From the NCBI GenBank assembly GCA_041645035.1, contig JBAZQU010000005.1, positions 1 through 52,731 of the forward strand: 52,731 nt of DNA. The letters run 5' to 3'. This document shows, in pieces, positions 15,452 to 23,947 of this stretch (position 1 is its first letter; each line of letters opens with the position of its first letter). Made by a program: the position numbers and the translations under genes. Under the pieces are notes generated by a model. It made no database searches, was not told the DNA's origin, and saw only the letters and a list, made by a program, of their open reading frames with translations. This stretch comes from 2-02-FULL-48-14 sp041645035. Its GTDB lineage: Bacteria; Patescibacteriota; Gracilibacteria; UBA1369; 2-02-FULL-48-14.

Positions 15452-18351
15452 AGTAAGCGCTGAACTTCATTCAAAGGAGAAAGCATTTCACTGGCTACCA
15501 CGGCAGTCTGAGAAATCGTGTAGAAGTAGTCACCTATATAGATAATCCGTTCAATGTCCTCCTCCCCGTACCAGTCGTAACCTTCTTCTTCCAGAGTGTC
15601 TTCAGGATAATGGGTAATAGAACCGCGAAGTTCAAAGCCATTTTCTACGCTTACATCATAAACATAGGCGCCTTGATAAACATAATCCCCGTAGGTATCA
15701 GCCGACGTATCTGGGTCGTCTTTGAGTTCCTGAGCAATCTCTGCTAATACGAGGGGAAAGCCCATCACAGCTCCGTCTTCATTTCCAATGCTGGTGCTGT
15801 AGAGGAAGGCCTTATGGTTATCGCTGACGGGACTAGACGTACCACGATCACCAATAATCTCTCTGTGAAGTTCCGTAGGATTTTCTACATCGCTTACGTC
15901 AAACATGGCTATCTTGATCCCCTGGTACCAAGCAAAATCGAATCCACGATCCTCTGTCTCTTCTTCAGAAGCCTCTTCGGCATCCAGTCCGAAGCCAATC
16001 AAATGATTCTCATCAAAAGGATGTAGGTAATCGCTGAAGCCCGGAATTTTAAGTTCACCCAGCAGACTTGGATTTTCGGGATCTTCCATGTCGATCACAA
16101 AAAGTGGATCTACTTTTTTAAAGGTGACCATATACGCTCGATCCCCAATAAAGCGCATCGCGTAGATTTTTTCACCAGGGGCTAAACCTTCAAGCTCACC
16201 AATCCGGTTCATGTCTTCGTCAAACACATAGACGTTGTTAACGGCCGGAGGATCGGCATCCCACACAAATCCCAATGTGGTAGCAATTCTGAACGTATCG
16301 TCGTGTTCATCCATTGAGAATTGATTCAAAATTGTACCCGGAACCGTTCCCATCCCCTTATAACTGATCTGAGGACCATCAATCCCAAATTTGTGAATGT
16401 AAGTTTCTTCATCCGCACCGGTTTCGTCATACCAGTAGTACCAATTGTATTTAGCTTGAGCGACATAAAGATTTTCTGTGGAAGCAAAGATGTCACTACT
16501 GGACCCCATAACCACTTGTTCAGAAATTTCCTCATCCGGATCCAAAGGGATCGATGCCACAATGAGGTAGTTGGTCTCATCAAGCACCTCCGGCATGTAA
16601 AGAATCTCATCACAGTCGGTTAGCTTATCGAGTTTCCCATCATCTACATAAAGCGGCACTAAATCTTCTTCTTTCCAGTCTGTTTCATTCATCCAGGGCC
16701 ATATGTAGTTATCTTGCTGAACCACAACGTATACGGCGTCATCTACTTTTCTTGAAGACGAGTAGTCTCCCTCAAACGCCACTTCCCTGATGAGTTCAAC
16801 GTCCTCTGGATCACTGACGTCATACACATAGACTTTGGCTGCCCCGTCTTGATAATAGAAGGTAGGGTTAATTTCACTCTCTTCAAAATCATCATAATAA
16901 TCATAATAATAGGTGTCCCCTAAAACGACCAAGCTGTCTCCATCCAGATACATATCGGAAGGATAAAAGTTTTCGTCTTCGAAAGTGATTGGAGTTAATT
17001 CCCGCATGCTCGAGGCTGGATAGGCATCTACAATGCGAATGCTGCTCCCCATACGATAGTAGATATACTGACCGTCATTTTTCACAATGTCCGCTTCATC
17101 TACACCGGAAACTTGTGTGTTGGTGCTGGAAAAATCACCTGCCGATTCTCCTTTATCATTATGGACATAAAAGTCATTCGCGATATAAGTGTGATAGTTT
17201 TCAACTTCAAAATTGTACACCCAGCTTGGCTCATTCACTTTCCGAACCGACCACACTTCCACCTTCGTGCCGTCCGGATTCATTAAGTAATCCCCTTCTT
17301 TCACGTCCCCCGCGACATCCCAATCCCCATTTATAAATAGCCTGTGTTCCGGAGTGACTTCCAAGTCTTCGTTGATCACCAAATACCCCGGGACGAGATG
17401 TCGAACGGTTTTTTTGACTTCAGCGGCAACCAATTCGGATGAGTTTTCACTCTTTCTCGTGCTGATTTCATCCGTTTTCTCAATGTCCTCGATGGCTTTA
17501 TAAGTCCCGTCAGCCATCAAGATTTGGGTTTTACCTGTAAAACATCCCCCTTTTTCGGCATAGCTCTGACTGACGTCAACGGCGTCCTCAGGAGTACCCT
17601 CGTCCGCCGTATATTCCTCATCGTAAGGAGGGATGGCATTGTCTTCGAAATAATCATGGAGTTCCTGACAGGAATTGAAGGTGCTGAGCTCAGGGGAAAT
17701 TACTTTGCCCGTGGCAATGGTGTCGTAGGTGTGGAAAGGCTTATAGGTTCTTTCCGCTAAAATTCTCCAGATCATTTCGGCCATCTCGGCACGAGTCAGT
17801 TGGTCATCAAAGGAGCTTATGCTGATTGGAATGGCTTCTTCGTCCTCAAGTGCATATACAAAGGTGCTGTACCATTCTTCCTCTTCGCCTTCTTCGTCTG
17901 CTTCGAGCCCTAATACATTAGTAACGATTTTGCTTCCTTCGGCAAAGTTGATGTCATTCTCCGGTTTGAACGTGCCATCGTCATAACCTTCTACCAGCCC
18001 TAACTCCGTCGCTGCACAAATATAAGGAGCGAACCACTCGTCTTTCACGTCCGGATAACAATCACTTCCTCCAAGTTCGTAGTCTGATGCCTCCATCACA
18101 ATCTTCAAAAACTCAGCACGGTTGATGTTGTTCTCAGGCCTATAGGTCTCATCCTCATAACCCTCCACAATGCCATTCGCTTGCAAAAACTCGATAGCCT
18201 TCACATTGTCATTTTTTTCGCTGACATCACTAAAGCCTTCAGCTTCAAGAGTGGTGTCGGTATTCGTGCCAGCGTAGGTGGTGGTCAGTAAAAAGACCGA
18301 CCCCGTTAATGTCACTAAAAAGCTATTGAACAATATACTTCGAAGCTTCAT
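15439..18351 (-). CDS. Surface protein: SLH repeats, Hint/BIL autoprocessing domain and beta-propeller
   Basis: 970 residues. Signal peptide about 1-28. Three SLH repeats about 38-200 (FSDVSEKNDNVKAIEFL, CYPDVKDEWFAPYICA, then a degenerate third). A Hint domain runs at residues 270-398: it opens GGCFTGKTQILMADGTYKAIEDI, has VTPEHRLFI (block B-like His) and closes NFEVENYHTYIANDFYVHN. A long propeller domain starts near 405 with SSTNTQVSGVDEADIVKNDG, the signature of secreted beta-propeller proteins distantly related to WD-40. The residue after the terminal HN is Asp, not Cys/Ser/Thr, so protein splicing is unlikely and cleavage (BIL-like) is more probable. Upstream partner of the MEMO lipoprotein gene. 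Confidence 0.87.
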   Translation of the reverse strand: MKLRSILFNSFLVTLTGSVFLLTTTYAGTNTDTTLEAEGFSDVSEKNDNVKAIEFLQANGIVEGYEDETYRPENNINRAEFLKIVMEASDYELGGSDCYPDVKDEWFAPYICAATELGLVEGYDDGTFKPENDINFAEGSKIVTNVLGLEADEEGEEEEWYSTFVYALEDEEAIPISISSFDDQLTRAEMAEMIWRILAERTYKPFHTYDTIATGKVISPELSTFNSCQELHDYFEDNAIPPYDEEYTADEGTPEDAVDVSQSYAEKGGCFTGKTQILMADGTYKAIEDIEKTDEISTRKSENSSELVAAEVKKTVRHLVPGYLVINEDLEVTPEHRLFINGDWDVAGDVKEGDYLMNPDGTKVEVWSVRKVNEPSWVYNFEVENYHTYIANDFYVHNDKGESAGDFSSTNTQVSGVDEADIVKNDGQYIYYRMGSSIRIVDAYPASSMRELTPITFEDENFYPSDMYLDGDSLVVLGDTYYYDYYDDFEESEINPTFYYQDGAAKVYVYDVSDPEDVELIREVAFEGDYSSSRKVDDAVYVVVQQDNYIWPWMNETDWKEEDLVPLYVDDGKLDKLTDCDEILYMPEVLDETNYLIVASIPLDPDEEISEQVVMGSSSDIFASTENLYVAQAKYNWYYWYDETGADEETYIHKFGIDGPQISYKGMGTVPGTILNQFSMDEHDDTFRIATTLGFVWDADPPAVNNVYVFDEDMNRIGELEGLAPGEKIYAMRFIGDRAYMVTFKKVDPLFVIDMEDPENPSLLGELKIPGFSDYLHPFDENHLIGFGLDAEEASEEETEDRGFDFAWYQGIKIAMFDVSDVENPTELHREIIGDRGTSSPVSDNHKAFLYSTSIGNEDGAVMGFPLVLAEIAQELKDDPDTSADTYGDYVYQGAYVYDVSVENGFELRGSITHYPEDTLEEEGYDWYGEEDIERIIYIGDYFYTISQTAVVASEMLSPLNEVQRLLWGE

Positions 18352-18394
18352 GAGCCGAGCCTACCCGCAGCCGTCCGTTTAGTCAATGGAGCAG

Positions 18395-18417
18395 CAAACT
18401 GGAAGAAATTCGAACTT
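18395..18417 (+). repeat. 23-bp direct repeat, left copy flanking the Fic gene
   Basis: CAAACTGGAAGAAATTCGAA plus CTT. It matches 19457-19479 at 21 of 23 positions in the same orientation. The pair brackets the Fic gene and its control region (about 1 kb), as boundary repeats of an inserted module would. Confidence 0.5.
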
Positions 18418-18418
18418 T

Positions 18419-19369
18419 CTACTTGGACTTGTGCTCTGCCGTGTAGCGTTCTATAGCCTCTTTTGTGGTAAGCCAATTACGGGTTTCTTTGATTGCCTCG
18501 ATTTTGCCTTCTTTTGCCAATTTCCCAAGGTAAGCTTGCGAGTAGCTACAATACCTTGTCGCGGTTGCTAAATTAATTAATTTTTCTTTGTCTTTTGAAG
18601 GCGTGAGTACGTCCAAATATACGTTCAATGACCTAAGTACAGCTTGCGCTACAAAAGTAATTAATGGTTTATAATTGCCATGATCTGAGTCTGACAAAAC
18701 ACGATAATATTTTTGCCGATCATTTTTTTGGATAATAACCAATGGAAAGCCTGCTTGCATTAGAAAGACATTCATAAGCAAGCGTCCAACTCTACCATTT
18801 CCATCCTGAAATGGATGAATGTGTACGAATTTATGGTGAAGTTCTGCTGCGAAATCCACAACGTACATTTTTTTATAATTTTTTCTTGCCCAAACCACCA
18901 GTTCTTGCATCTTGAATGGAACCTCCATTGCTGAAGGTGGCATATGATCTGTTCCTGTAATAAATACATCGACTTTTCTGTACTGACCGGCAATATCCCG
19001 ATCAATATCTTGGATTATCAGAGAGTGTAAACTTCTGATCATCTGTTCAGAGAATGTATGAGCGGTGCCGTGTCCAATGAGATCATAAAGATAATCCAAC
19101 GCCTCTTTATGATTTTTGGCTTCCAAATGATCTTTAAGGGATTTTCCTTTGACTGTGATCCCCTGCTGAATCACCCAATAAGTCTCCTTTAAAGTCAAAG
19201 TATTCCCTTCGATTGCATTGGAATTGTACGTCATTTCAATTTCAAAACGCTCTTTTAGTTTTAGTAAAAGCGTTTGGGAAATTGGTCTTAGCTCATTCAA
19301 TTGCTTGAGCCTTTCTTCAAGCAAGCTTTGGGATTTTTTTGACAAAAGTTGTGTAGGTTGGATAGCCAT
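18419..19369 (-). CDS. Fic-family protein (class II) with C-terminal HTH
   Basis: 316 residues. The inhibitory motif SNAIEGN lies at residues 50-56, N-terminal to the Fic core, which defines class II. The catalytic motif HPFQDGNGRVGR lies at about 185-196 with all key residues intact (His base, Asp, Asn, Arg), so nucleotidyl (AMP) transfer to a protein target is expected once inhibition is relieved. The C-terminal 70 residues (YCSYSQAYLGKLAKEGKIEA, WLTTKEAIERY) look like a helix-turn-helix, suggesting self-regulation through the repeats around its start. AT-rich compared with the neighbouring core genes. Confidence 0.9.
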   Translation of the reverse strand: MAIQPTQLLSKKSQSLLEERLKQLNELRPISQTLLLKLKERFEIEMTYNSNAIEGNTLTLKETYWVIQQGITVKGKSLKDHLEAKNHKEALDYLYDLIGHGTAHTFSEQMIRSLHSLIIQDIDRDIAGQYRKVDVFITGTDHMPPSAMEVPFKMQELVVWARKNYKKMYVVDFAAELHHKFVHIHPFQDGNGRVGRLLMNVFLMQAGFPLVIIQKNDRQKYYRVLSDSDHGNYKPLITFVAQAVLRSLNVYLDVLTPSKDKEKLINLATATRYCSYSQAYLGKLAKEGKIEAIKETRNWLTTKEAIERYTAEHKSK

Positions 19370-19429
19370 GTTTTTATTCTATCCAACCCTTCATACTTTT
19401 GCAAGTAGAAATTTTAGAAAGGTTGGATA
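19355..19429 (-). promoter_or_regulatory. Fic promoter with three AGGTTGGATA operator-like repeats
   Basis: The decamer AGGTTGGATA occurs at 19355-19364 and 19420-19429 on the plus strand and inverted (TATCCAACCCT) at 19380-19390. On the minus strand TTGCAA (19399-19404) and TAGAAT (19376-19381) are separated by 17 bp, so the -10 touches the middle repeat and the first repeat overlaps the first codons. This is a compact autoregulated promoter; the Fic HTH is the obvious candidate binder. Confidence 0.6.
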
Positions 19430-19456
19430 CGCTCATTTTTGATGTATCGCACCTAC

Positions 19457-19479
19457 CAAACTGAAGGAAATTCGAACTT
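19457..19479 (+). repeat. 23-bp direct repeat, right copy flanking the Fic gene
   Basis: CAAACTGAAGGAAATTCGAA plus CTT, the partner of 18395-18417 (two mismatches). It lies upstream of the Fic control region. Confidence 0.5.
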
Positions 19480-19508
19480 GGTTCACAATAAGTACAATAT
19501 CCCCCTTA

Positions 19509-20474
19509 TTACTCTAGTTTTTTCATTATCTTGAAACATTTTCCAAGTATGCTTCTTATTTTTTTTAAATTTTTACTCTTTTGTGATGAAAGCCAATTAA
19601 TATCGCAAGCAAACAACATTAGCTTCAAAACATTTAATTTTCTCATAAAGATCGCCCCTGCCTTTATCCCATAATTTTCTAAAAACATAAGCTCCTGTGC
19701 CTTGTTTAAATTGTAGATATCAATAAACAAAGCCAAATCTCTCTCAAAAATATGGAATCCAGAGAAATCCCAGTCAACTAATTTTATCTCCTTTCCTTTC
19801 GTAATAAAGATATTTTCTTTTGATGGATCGCATTGGACAAAATTATATACCTCTCTTTTTAAGATCGTATCTTCCTTTTGAGCAAGGACAGTCAATTTCT
19901 CGAAAAATAATTTACAGCCCTTTTTTACGCTCTGATTAGATATTGATAATTGTTTATGCGTCTTCAGTAGATTTTCCACCCAAAAAGTTATTGAATTAAT
20001 CCTTTTCACTTCGATTTCCTCTAGTTCTTTTGAAGTTATTGAGTGCAAATTCCCATAAAATTCTGCCATTGCTTTGATAAACCAGGGCTCTACTTCTGTC
20101 CTTTTTGGATGAAGACCTTCTATAAATTCTTCAAGTAAATAGGGGTGATCTAAAACCTTACAGGATTTATCAAATTCTATAAATTCTTCAAGTAAATAGG
20201 GGTGATCTAAAACCTTACAGGATTTATCAAATTTGATTATTTTCGGAGCTAATTTTTTATTTATTAATCGCTTTTGTGATAGCAGCTTAAATTCTCTTTC
20301 AAGTCGTTCCACTTGATTATCCCTTCTGACCTTTAAAACAAAATGATCATTACTTGTCTTTACTGAGTAGCAGTCTGAAAATCCTCCACTCGCCAATAAG
20401 GAGATATGTTGGATATCTTTTATAATTCCGGATTGTTTAATCTTAGTTTCGGCTTGAGTCTGATTCTTCCGCAT
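19509..20474 (-). CDS. APH/choline-kinase-like phosphotransferase with internal duplication
   Basis: 321 residues with a small-molecule kinase fold. The N-lobe GGFSDCYSVKTSNDHFVLKVRR carries the ATP-binding Lys, the hinge is HPYLLEEFIEG, the catalytic loop FVQCDPSKENIF has the Asp and Asn, and the metal-binding IKLVDWDFSG has the Asp. The usual HGD of APH kinases reads QCD here. The hinge segment FDKSCKVLDHPYLLEEFIE is present twice in tandem (residues 82-100 and 101-119). The substrate is unknown. It lies just outside the left end of the tRNA-Gly island. Confidence 0.75.
   Translation of the reverse strand: MRKNQTQAETKIKQSGIIKDIQHISLLASGGFSDCYSVKTSNDHFVLKVRRDNQVERLEREFKLLSQKRLINKKLAPKIIKFDKSCKVLDHPYLLEEFIEFDKSCKVLDHPYLLEEFIEGLHPKRTEVEPWFIKAMAEFYGNLHSITSKELEEIEVKRINSITFWVENLLKTHKQLSISNQSVKKGCKLFFEKLTVLAQKEDTILKREVYNFVQCDPSKENIFITKGKEIKLVDWDFSGFHIFERDLALFIDIYNLNKAQELMFLENYGIKAGAIFMRKLNVLKLMLFACDINWLSSQKSKNLKKIRSILGKCFKIMKKLE
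20118..20231 (-). repeat. Exact 57-bp tandem duplication inside the phosphotransferase gene
   Basis: Two identical 57-bp units (20118-20174 and 20175-20231) encode the same 19 residues in frame. Perfect identity indicates a very recent event. Confidence 0.9.
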
Positions 20475-20540
20475 GTGGATATCTTAACATAAGTTCGATT
20501 CACGGTTTGGACCTACGAACTTTTTAACCTGTAAAACTAG

Positions 20541-20795
20541 TTGGAGCTGCCTCTATGAAGAGGTTCGGACTTACTTTAAAGCATCTGGAGGCTAGCCTCC
20601 AGAGATTTTTTGAAAAACCGACTGCAACCTCGGCCAGCGTGCGTTGAAAGGGGGCAACGCACGCTGGCGCACTCATGCCGTCCTTTTCGCGCCGCCCGAA
20701 AGGGGGCGGGCGGCGCGCAGAAAGAACAGATTGGCAAAAATTACTTTCCAATACGCCCTCCTGTTTGCCAGTCTGCTCTAAATACGTACCGTTTA
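20541..20795 (+). repeat. 255-bp perfect inverted repeat, left copy (arm A, attL-like junction)
   Basis: Identical to the reverse complement of 29888-30142. It contains several perfect dyads: AGCGTGCGTTG..CAACGCACGCT (14-bp stem including flanks), CGCCGCCCG..CGGGCGGCG, TCTGGAGGCTAGCCTCCAGA and CCTCT..AGAGG, plus an imperfect TGGCAAA/TTTGCCA pair. It starts at the TTGGAGC heptamer. Together with its partner it brackets the whole cargo operon. The stretch 20475-20887 holds only this repeat and short AT-rich spacers. Confidence 0.93.
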
Positions 20796-20887
20796 ATCTG
20801 TAGCATCTCTATCAATTACATTTTTTATTAATATAGAGATATTGGCTTATTAAAGGGGATTCTTACTATAATCTATCTATTTACATT

Positions 20888-22504
20888 TTAACCTCTATCA
20901 TTTAGTTTCCAATAAGCTTTTTGAGATCTCTGGGGCCCCTCAAAATAAATTTTTCCTTCTTTTCTCAATTCATCCAGTAAGAGGTTTATTTGCTGGTTAC
21001 TTAGCCTGCCTTCAAAAATTCCGTCTCGCAAATCAGGCATACGGCCTTTTTTATGTTGCTGAAAAAATTTCAATAAAAGTTCTTTTTGCTGATTTTTAGA
21101 AAACCATTTTTTACGTGTGTATTCTCCTTTTCTATCTAGAAAATCATAGAATTGATTACTGAGGATATACTTAGTACCACGACCTCTACCGATTTTTTCA
21201 ATTATGCCAAGCTTTAGAAATTTATTGCGTTTTTCAGCATCAAGGGAAAATTGCTTTTGACGGATTGTTTCTAAAAATATCAAATCCTTTACAAAATCAA
21301 ATCTAATCTGTTTTTCTTTTGATATCTTTGCCAAAAAATAAACGAAATTTTTATCTTTTACTTGTGCAGGAATCTGCAATTCTACAAATCCTGCAGATGT
21401 TTCTCTTAAAATCGGTGCGCCTTTACCTTCCGATATAGATTTTTTGAAAATCCTATCTAATCCATGGCCATACCGTTCTACAAATCCAATTTTTCCTAAA
21501 GTTTCCATTAAAAGACGATTTCGCCATTTACCCTGACTATCAAGTGCATTTTCAGGAGATACGCCTGGCAAAAAATTGCCTGGGCTTTTTGCCGTAAAAT
21601 TATCAATAGATGCTTCGAGAAAAACAGATCCTCTTTCACGGTAGTCTCGGTGTGCTACAGCGTTTAAAACGGCTTCGCGTATGCTTTTTTGATCAAATGC
21701 CCAAATATCACCTTCAAAGAAACCTTCCTCAAAAGGGAATCGGGAATTCCTTGCATTTACAGCTTCCCAAATCTCATCGAGAATATTTAAAAATGGTTCT
21801 CGCCAGTCCTTGGTAAAATCAAAATCCAATTTTCTTGGATCATTTTTCCATCCAAAACGAATTTCAGCTTCGGGTAAAAATTCTCCTATTTTTTCATGTT
21901 TTCCAGATAAAATAAGGGCTGCATATGTAAGTTGACCGTTGCGGATAAGCAAAAGTTTTTCGAGTACTTCCTTATGGGAAAATCGCAAATATTCGTCTTT
22001 ACCTTCTTTCTCTGCCCATTTCGCCCTCAATGTTGTTAGCGCGGTTTCACTTAAATCTTCTAACTTCAGTCCTCTACAAATTTCAGCGGAGAAATCAAAG
22101 GCAACATCGCGATAGTGGACTAAGCGCTTTTGATATTCAACTTGAGCCATTTTTGTACTGGTAGAACCAATTCGTATGTAAGGAATCCCTTTGAATATAT
22201 GGTGTGGAGTACTGCTTTTGCCAACGGCAATTTTAATAACTTGCTGCTCCTCATGTTTTTCCGCAATGATTTCGGGATAGAGGCGTGGCTCAAAATTATC
22301 GTGATAAAACTGAGCAAGATCACGCAATGTTTTTTCAGTAACAGTGGAAATACTAACGTAAGTTCCATCATTTTTTATTCCAAAATATAAAGTGCCACCA
22401 TTCTTGTTTGCGAATGCACAAATATCTCTTCCTGCCACTTCTTTTTCTGCAAGACTTTCTTTGTATTCTATCGTTTCTGATTCCTGTTGTGGATTTCTAT
22501 CCAT
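20888..22504 (-). CDS. AlbA_2 (Schlafen-like) ATP-binding protein
   Basis: 538 residues. The N-terminal AlbA_2 domain (about 1-120) reads ESETIEYKESL, ICAFANKNGGTLYFGIKNDG and YIRIGSTSTKM. A GHKL-like ATPase segment follows in the middle (IREAVLNAVAHRDYRERGSV, then NRLLMETLGKIGFVERYGHGLDRI). The C-terminal third has winged-helix-like segments. Proteins of this build are annotated as putative transcriptional regulators or helicase-related, and some act in phage defence. It is the last minus-strand gene of the island, 37 bp after the small membrane protein gene, and its 3' end faces the left hairpin repeat, which may terminate transcription. Confidence 0.82.
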   Translation of the reverse strand: MDRNPQQESETIEYKESLAEKEVAGRDICAFANKNGGTLYFGIKNDGTYVSISTVTEKTLRDLAQFYHDNFEPRLYPEIIAEKHEEQQVIKIAVGKSSTPHHIFKGIPYIRIGSTSTKMAQVEYQKRLVHYRDVAFDFSAEICRGLKLEDLSETALTTLRAKWAEKEGKDEYLRFSHKEVLEKLLLIRNGQLTYAALILSGKHEKIGEFLPEAEIRFGWKNDPRKLDFDFTKDWREPFLNILDEIWEAVNARNSRFPFEEGFFEGDIWAFDQKSIREAVLNAVAHRDYRERGSVFLEASIDNFTAKSPGNFLPGVSPENALDSQGKWRNRLLMETLGKIGFVERYGHGLDRIFKKSISEGKGAPILRETSAGFVELQIPAQVKDKNFVYFLAKISKEKQIRFDFVKDLIFLETIRQKQFSLDAEKRNKFLKLGIIEKIGRGRGTKYILSNQFYDFLDRKGEYTRKKWFSKNQQKELLLKFFQQHKKGRMPDLRDGIFEGRLSNQQINLLLDELRKEGKIYFEGPQRSQKAYWKLNDRG

Positions 22505-22541
22505 ACATTGTAAGTTACTTGGTTGATATGATTAAGGTACC

Positions 22542-22856
22542 TTATTTATTTTTTGCTATCTTAAAGAATAATATCGCAACAATCAGATCAACAATTGACC
22601 AAAGTAGATGGCCAAAATAAAGTGGATTGATGGGGTTAAAAATAACAGCAACAATAATCATAATCCACATCCATTTTTTATTCTTTTCTTTATAGTAGAG
22701 ATAGGCACAGAAGACTGCTGTACCGAAGACGAGAAATTTCAAAAGTTGATAAAAAAAGTATGGCCAGATAGGAATCATGGCAACTACCAGCACGATAGCG
22801 GTTATTTTTGAGAGCAAAATTCTGTAATGACTTTGTTCAGCAGTTATCATATTCAT
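22542..22856 (-). CDS. Small four-TM membrane protein (DUF6804-like)
   Basis: 104 residues with about four hydrophobic segments (ITAIVLVVAMIPIWPYFFYQLL, VFGTAVFCAYLYY, KWMWIMIIVAVIFNPI, LLWSIVDLIVAILFF). The FNPINPLYFG and Trp-rich pattern resembles small membrane proteins assigned to DUF6804. Its start directly abuts the stop of the AAA+ gene (no spacer), so the two are translationally coupled. Function unknown; a membrane component of the island system is inferred. Confidence 0.65.
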   Translation of the reverse strand: MNMITAEQSHYRILLSKITAIVLVVAMIPIWPYFFYQLLKFLVFGTAVFCAYLYYKEKNKKWMWIMIIVAVIFNPINPLYFGHLLWSIVDLIVAILFFKIAKNK

Positions 22857-23936
22857 TTAAGATCTTTCTAAATTGCTAAATTGAGTAAAATAAGCAAGCT
22901 CATCAGGCGAAATTGATGGGGTGAATTTATTTATTGCACCGATAATCATCTCTTCGTCTATGTGATCTTTATCTTTAACAACGGCTGCACGTGCCGCTTC
23001 TGTAACTATCAATTCTATATCGGAACTCACATATTTGTCTGTCATTTTTGCTAACTTTTCAAAATCAATGTTTTTGCTATAGGGTCTACCAGAAAGACAA
23101 ATTTTAAACATATCTCGTCTTGCTTCAAAATCTGGGGCGGGAACGTATATCCTTTTATCCATTCTTCCTGCCCTTAGAATGGCAGTATCGATCATGTGAG
23201 GTCTATTAGTTGCACCAACTACAAGAATTTTTCTGCTGCCTGCATTGTTTAATTGTATTAAAAATTCATTGATTTCTTCCTTCTTTATATCTGCACTTGA
23301 TGTTAATTCCTCCCTTTTAGGTATCAATCCTTCAATTTCATCGATAAAAATAATTGAAGGCGCTTGCAATTTGGCCATCTCAAATACTTTATTGATGTTT
23401 CCTACAGCACCATGCACCCAAGGAGTTGCAACAGATGATGGATTAAGTTCGAAAAAATTATATTCAAGTTCCTCGGCTAATTTCTTAACAATAAAAGTTT
23501 TTCCACATCCAGGTGGCCCGTAGAGCAGTATTCCATTTGGAATAGATAATTTAAATTTCTTGTATTTCTCAGGATTTAGTAGTGGATTGATGACGTCATT
23601 AATTAATAATGCTTTCAAGTCCTTCATACCTGCTACGCAATCAAAACCTCTTAATACAGTTAGATCATCGATAATCTCGGTCATTTTTTCGTGCGAATGT
23701 ACGCCAATAATCACTCCAAGATATTTCTTACCTTCGTGGCTAACCGTAACAAGATCATATTTTTTCCCACGATCAACAATTTCTTCTGGTTTTATACTAG
23801 TAAAAAGATATAAGTAATTGCCATCGGAAAGTACATAAACTTCAGTAAAAAATATGCGCTCAACTCTATTCTTAACAGTTAAGTTATCTTTAACCGCGAA
23901 GCCATTGTACAAAATTGGTTTTACAGGTGTTGCCAT
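22857..23936 (-). CDS. Single-ring AAA+ ATPase (Vps4/FtsH/Cdc48-like module)
   Basis: 359 residues. An unusual N-terminal domain (about 1-100, beta-rich, with FFTEVYVLSDGNYLYLFTS) precedes one classic AAA module: Walker A GPPGCGKT at 140-147, Walker B IIFIDE at 195-200, sensor-1 GATNRP with Asn244, and second-region-of-homology arginines in LRAGRMDKR (Arg255, Arg258). A helical lid (SDIELIVTEAARAAV) follows. No protease domain and no ClpP-binding loop is visible, so remodelling or unfolding rather than proteolysis is likely. It lies 11 bp after the DUF4870-like gene in the Hsp70 operon. Confidence 0.88.
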   Translation of the reverse strand: MATPVKPILYNGFAVKDNLTVKNRVERIFFTEVYVLSDGNYLYLFTSIKPEEIVDRGKKYDLVTVSHEGKKYLGVIIGVHSHEKMTEIIDDLTVLRGFDCVAGMKDLKALLINDVINPLLNPEKYKKFKLSIPNGILLYGPPGCGKTFIVKKLAEELEYNFFELNPSSVATPWVHGAVGNINKVFEMAKLQAPSIIFIDEIEGLIPKREELTSSADIKKEEINEFLIQLNNAGSRKILVVGATNRPHMIDTAILRAGRMDKRIYVPAPDFEARRDMFKICLSGRPYSKNIDFEKLAKMTDKYVSSDIELIVTEAARAAVVKDKDHIDEEMIIGAINKFTPSISPDELAYFTQFSNLERS

Positions 23937-23947
23937 AGAAGGAAAAT

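Noticed and set aside
15439..18351. Intein (protein-splicing) reading of the Hint domain
   Set aside because: The residue after the terminal His-Asn is Asp, so no splicing nucleophile follows, and the flanks do not form an interrupted domain.
20541..20795. CRISPR array or integron attC array
   Set aside because: The palindromes differ from one another, there are no regular spacers, and no cas or intI gene is present.
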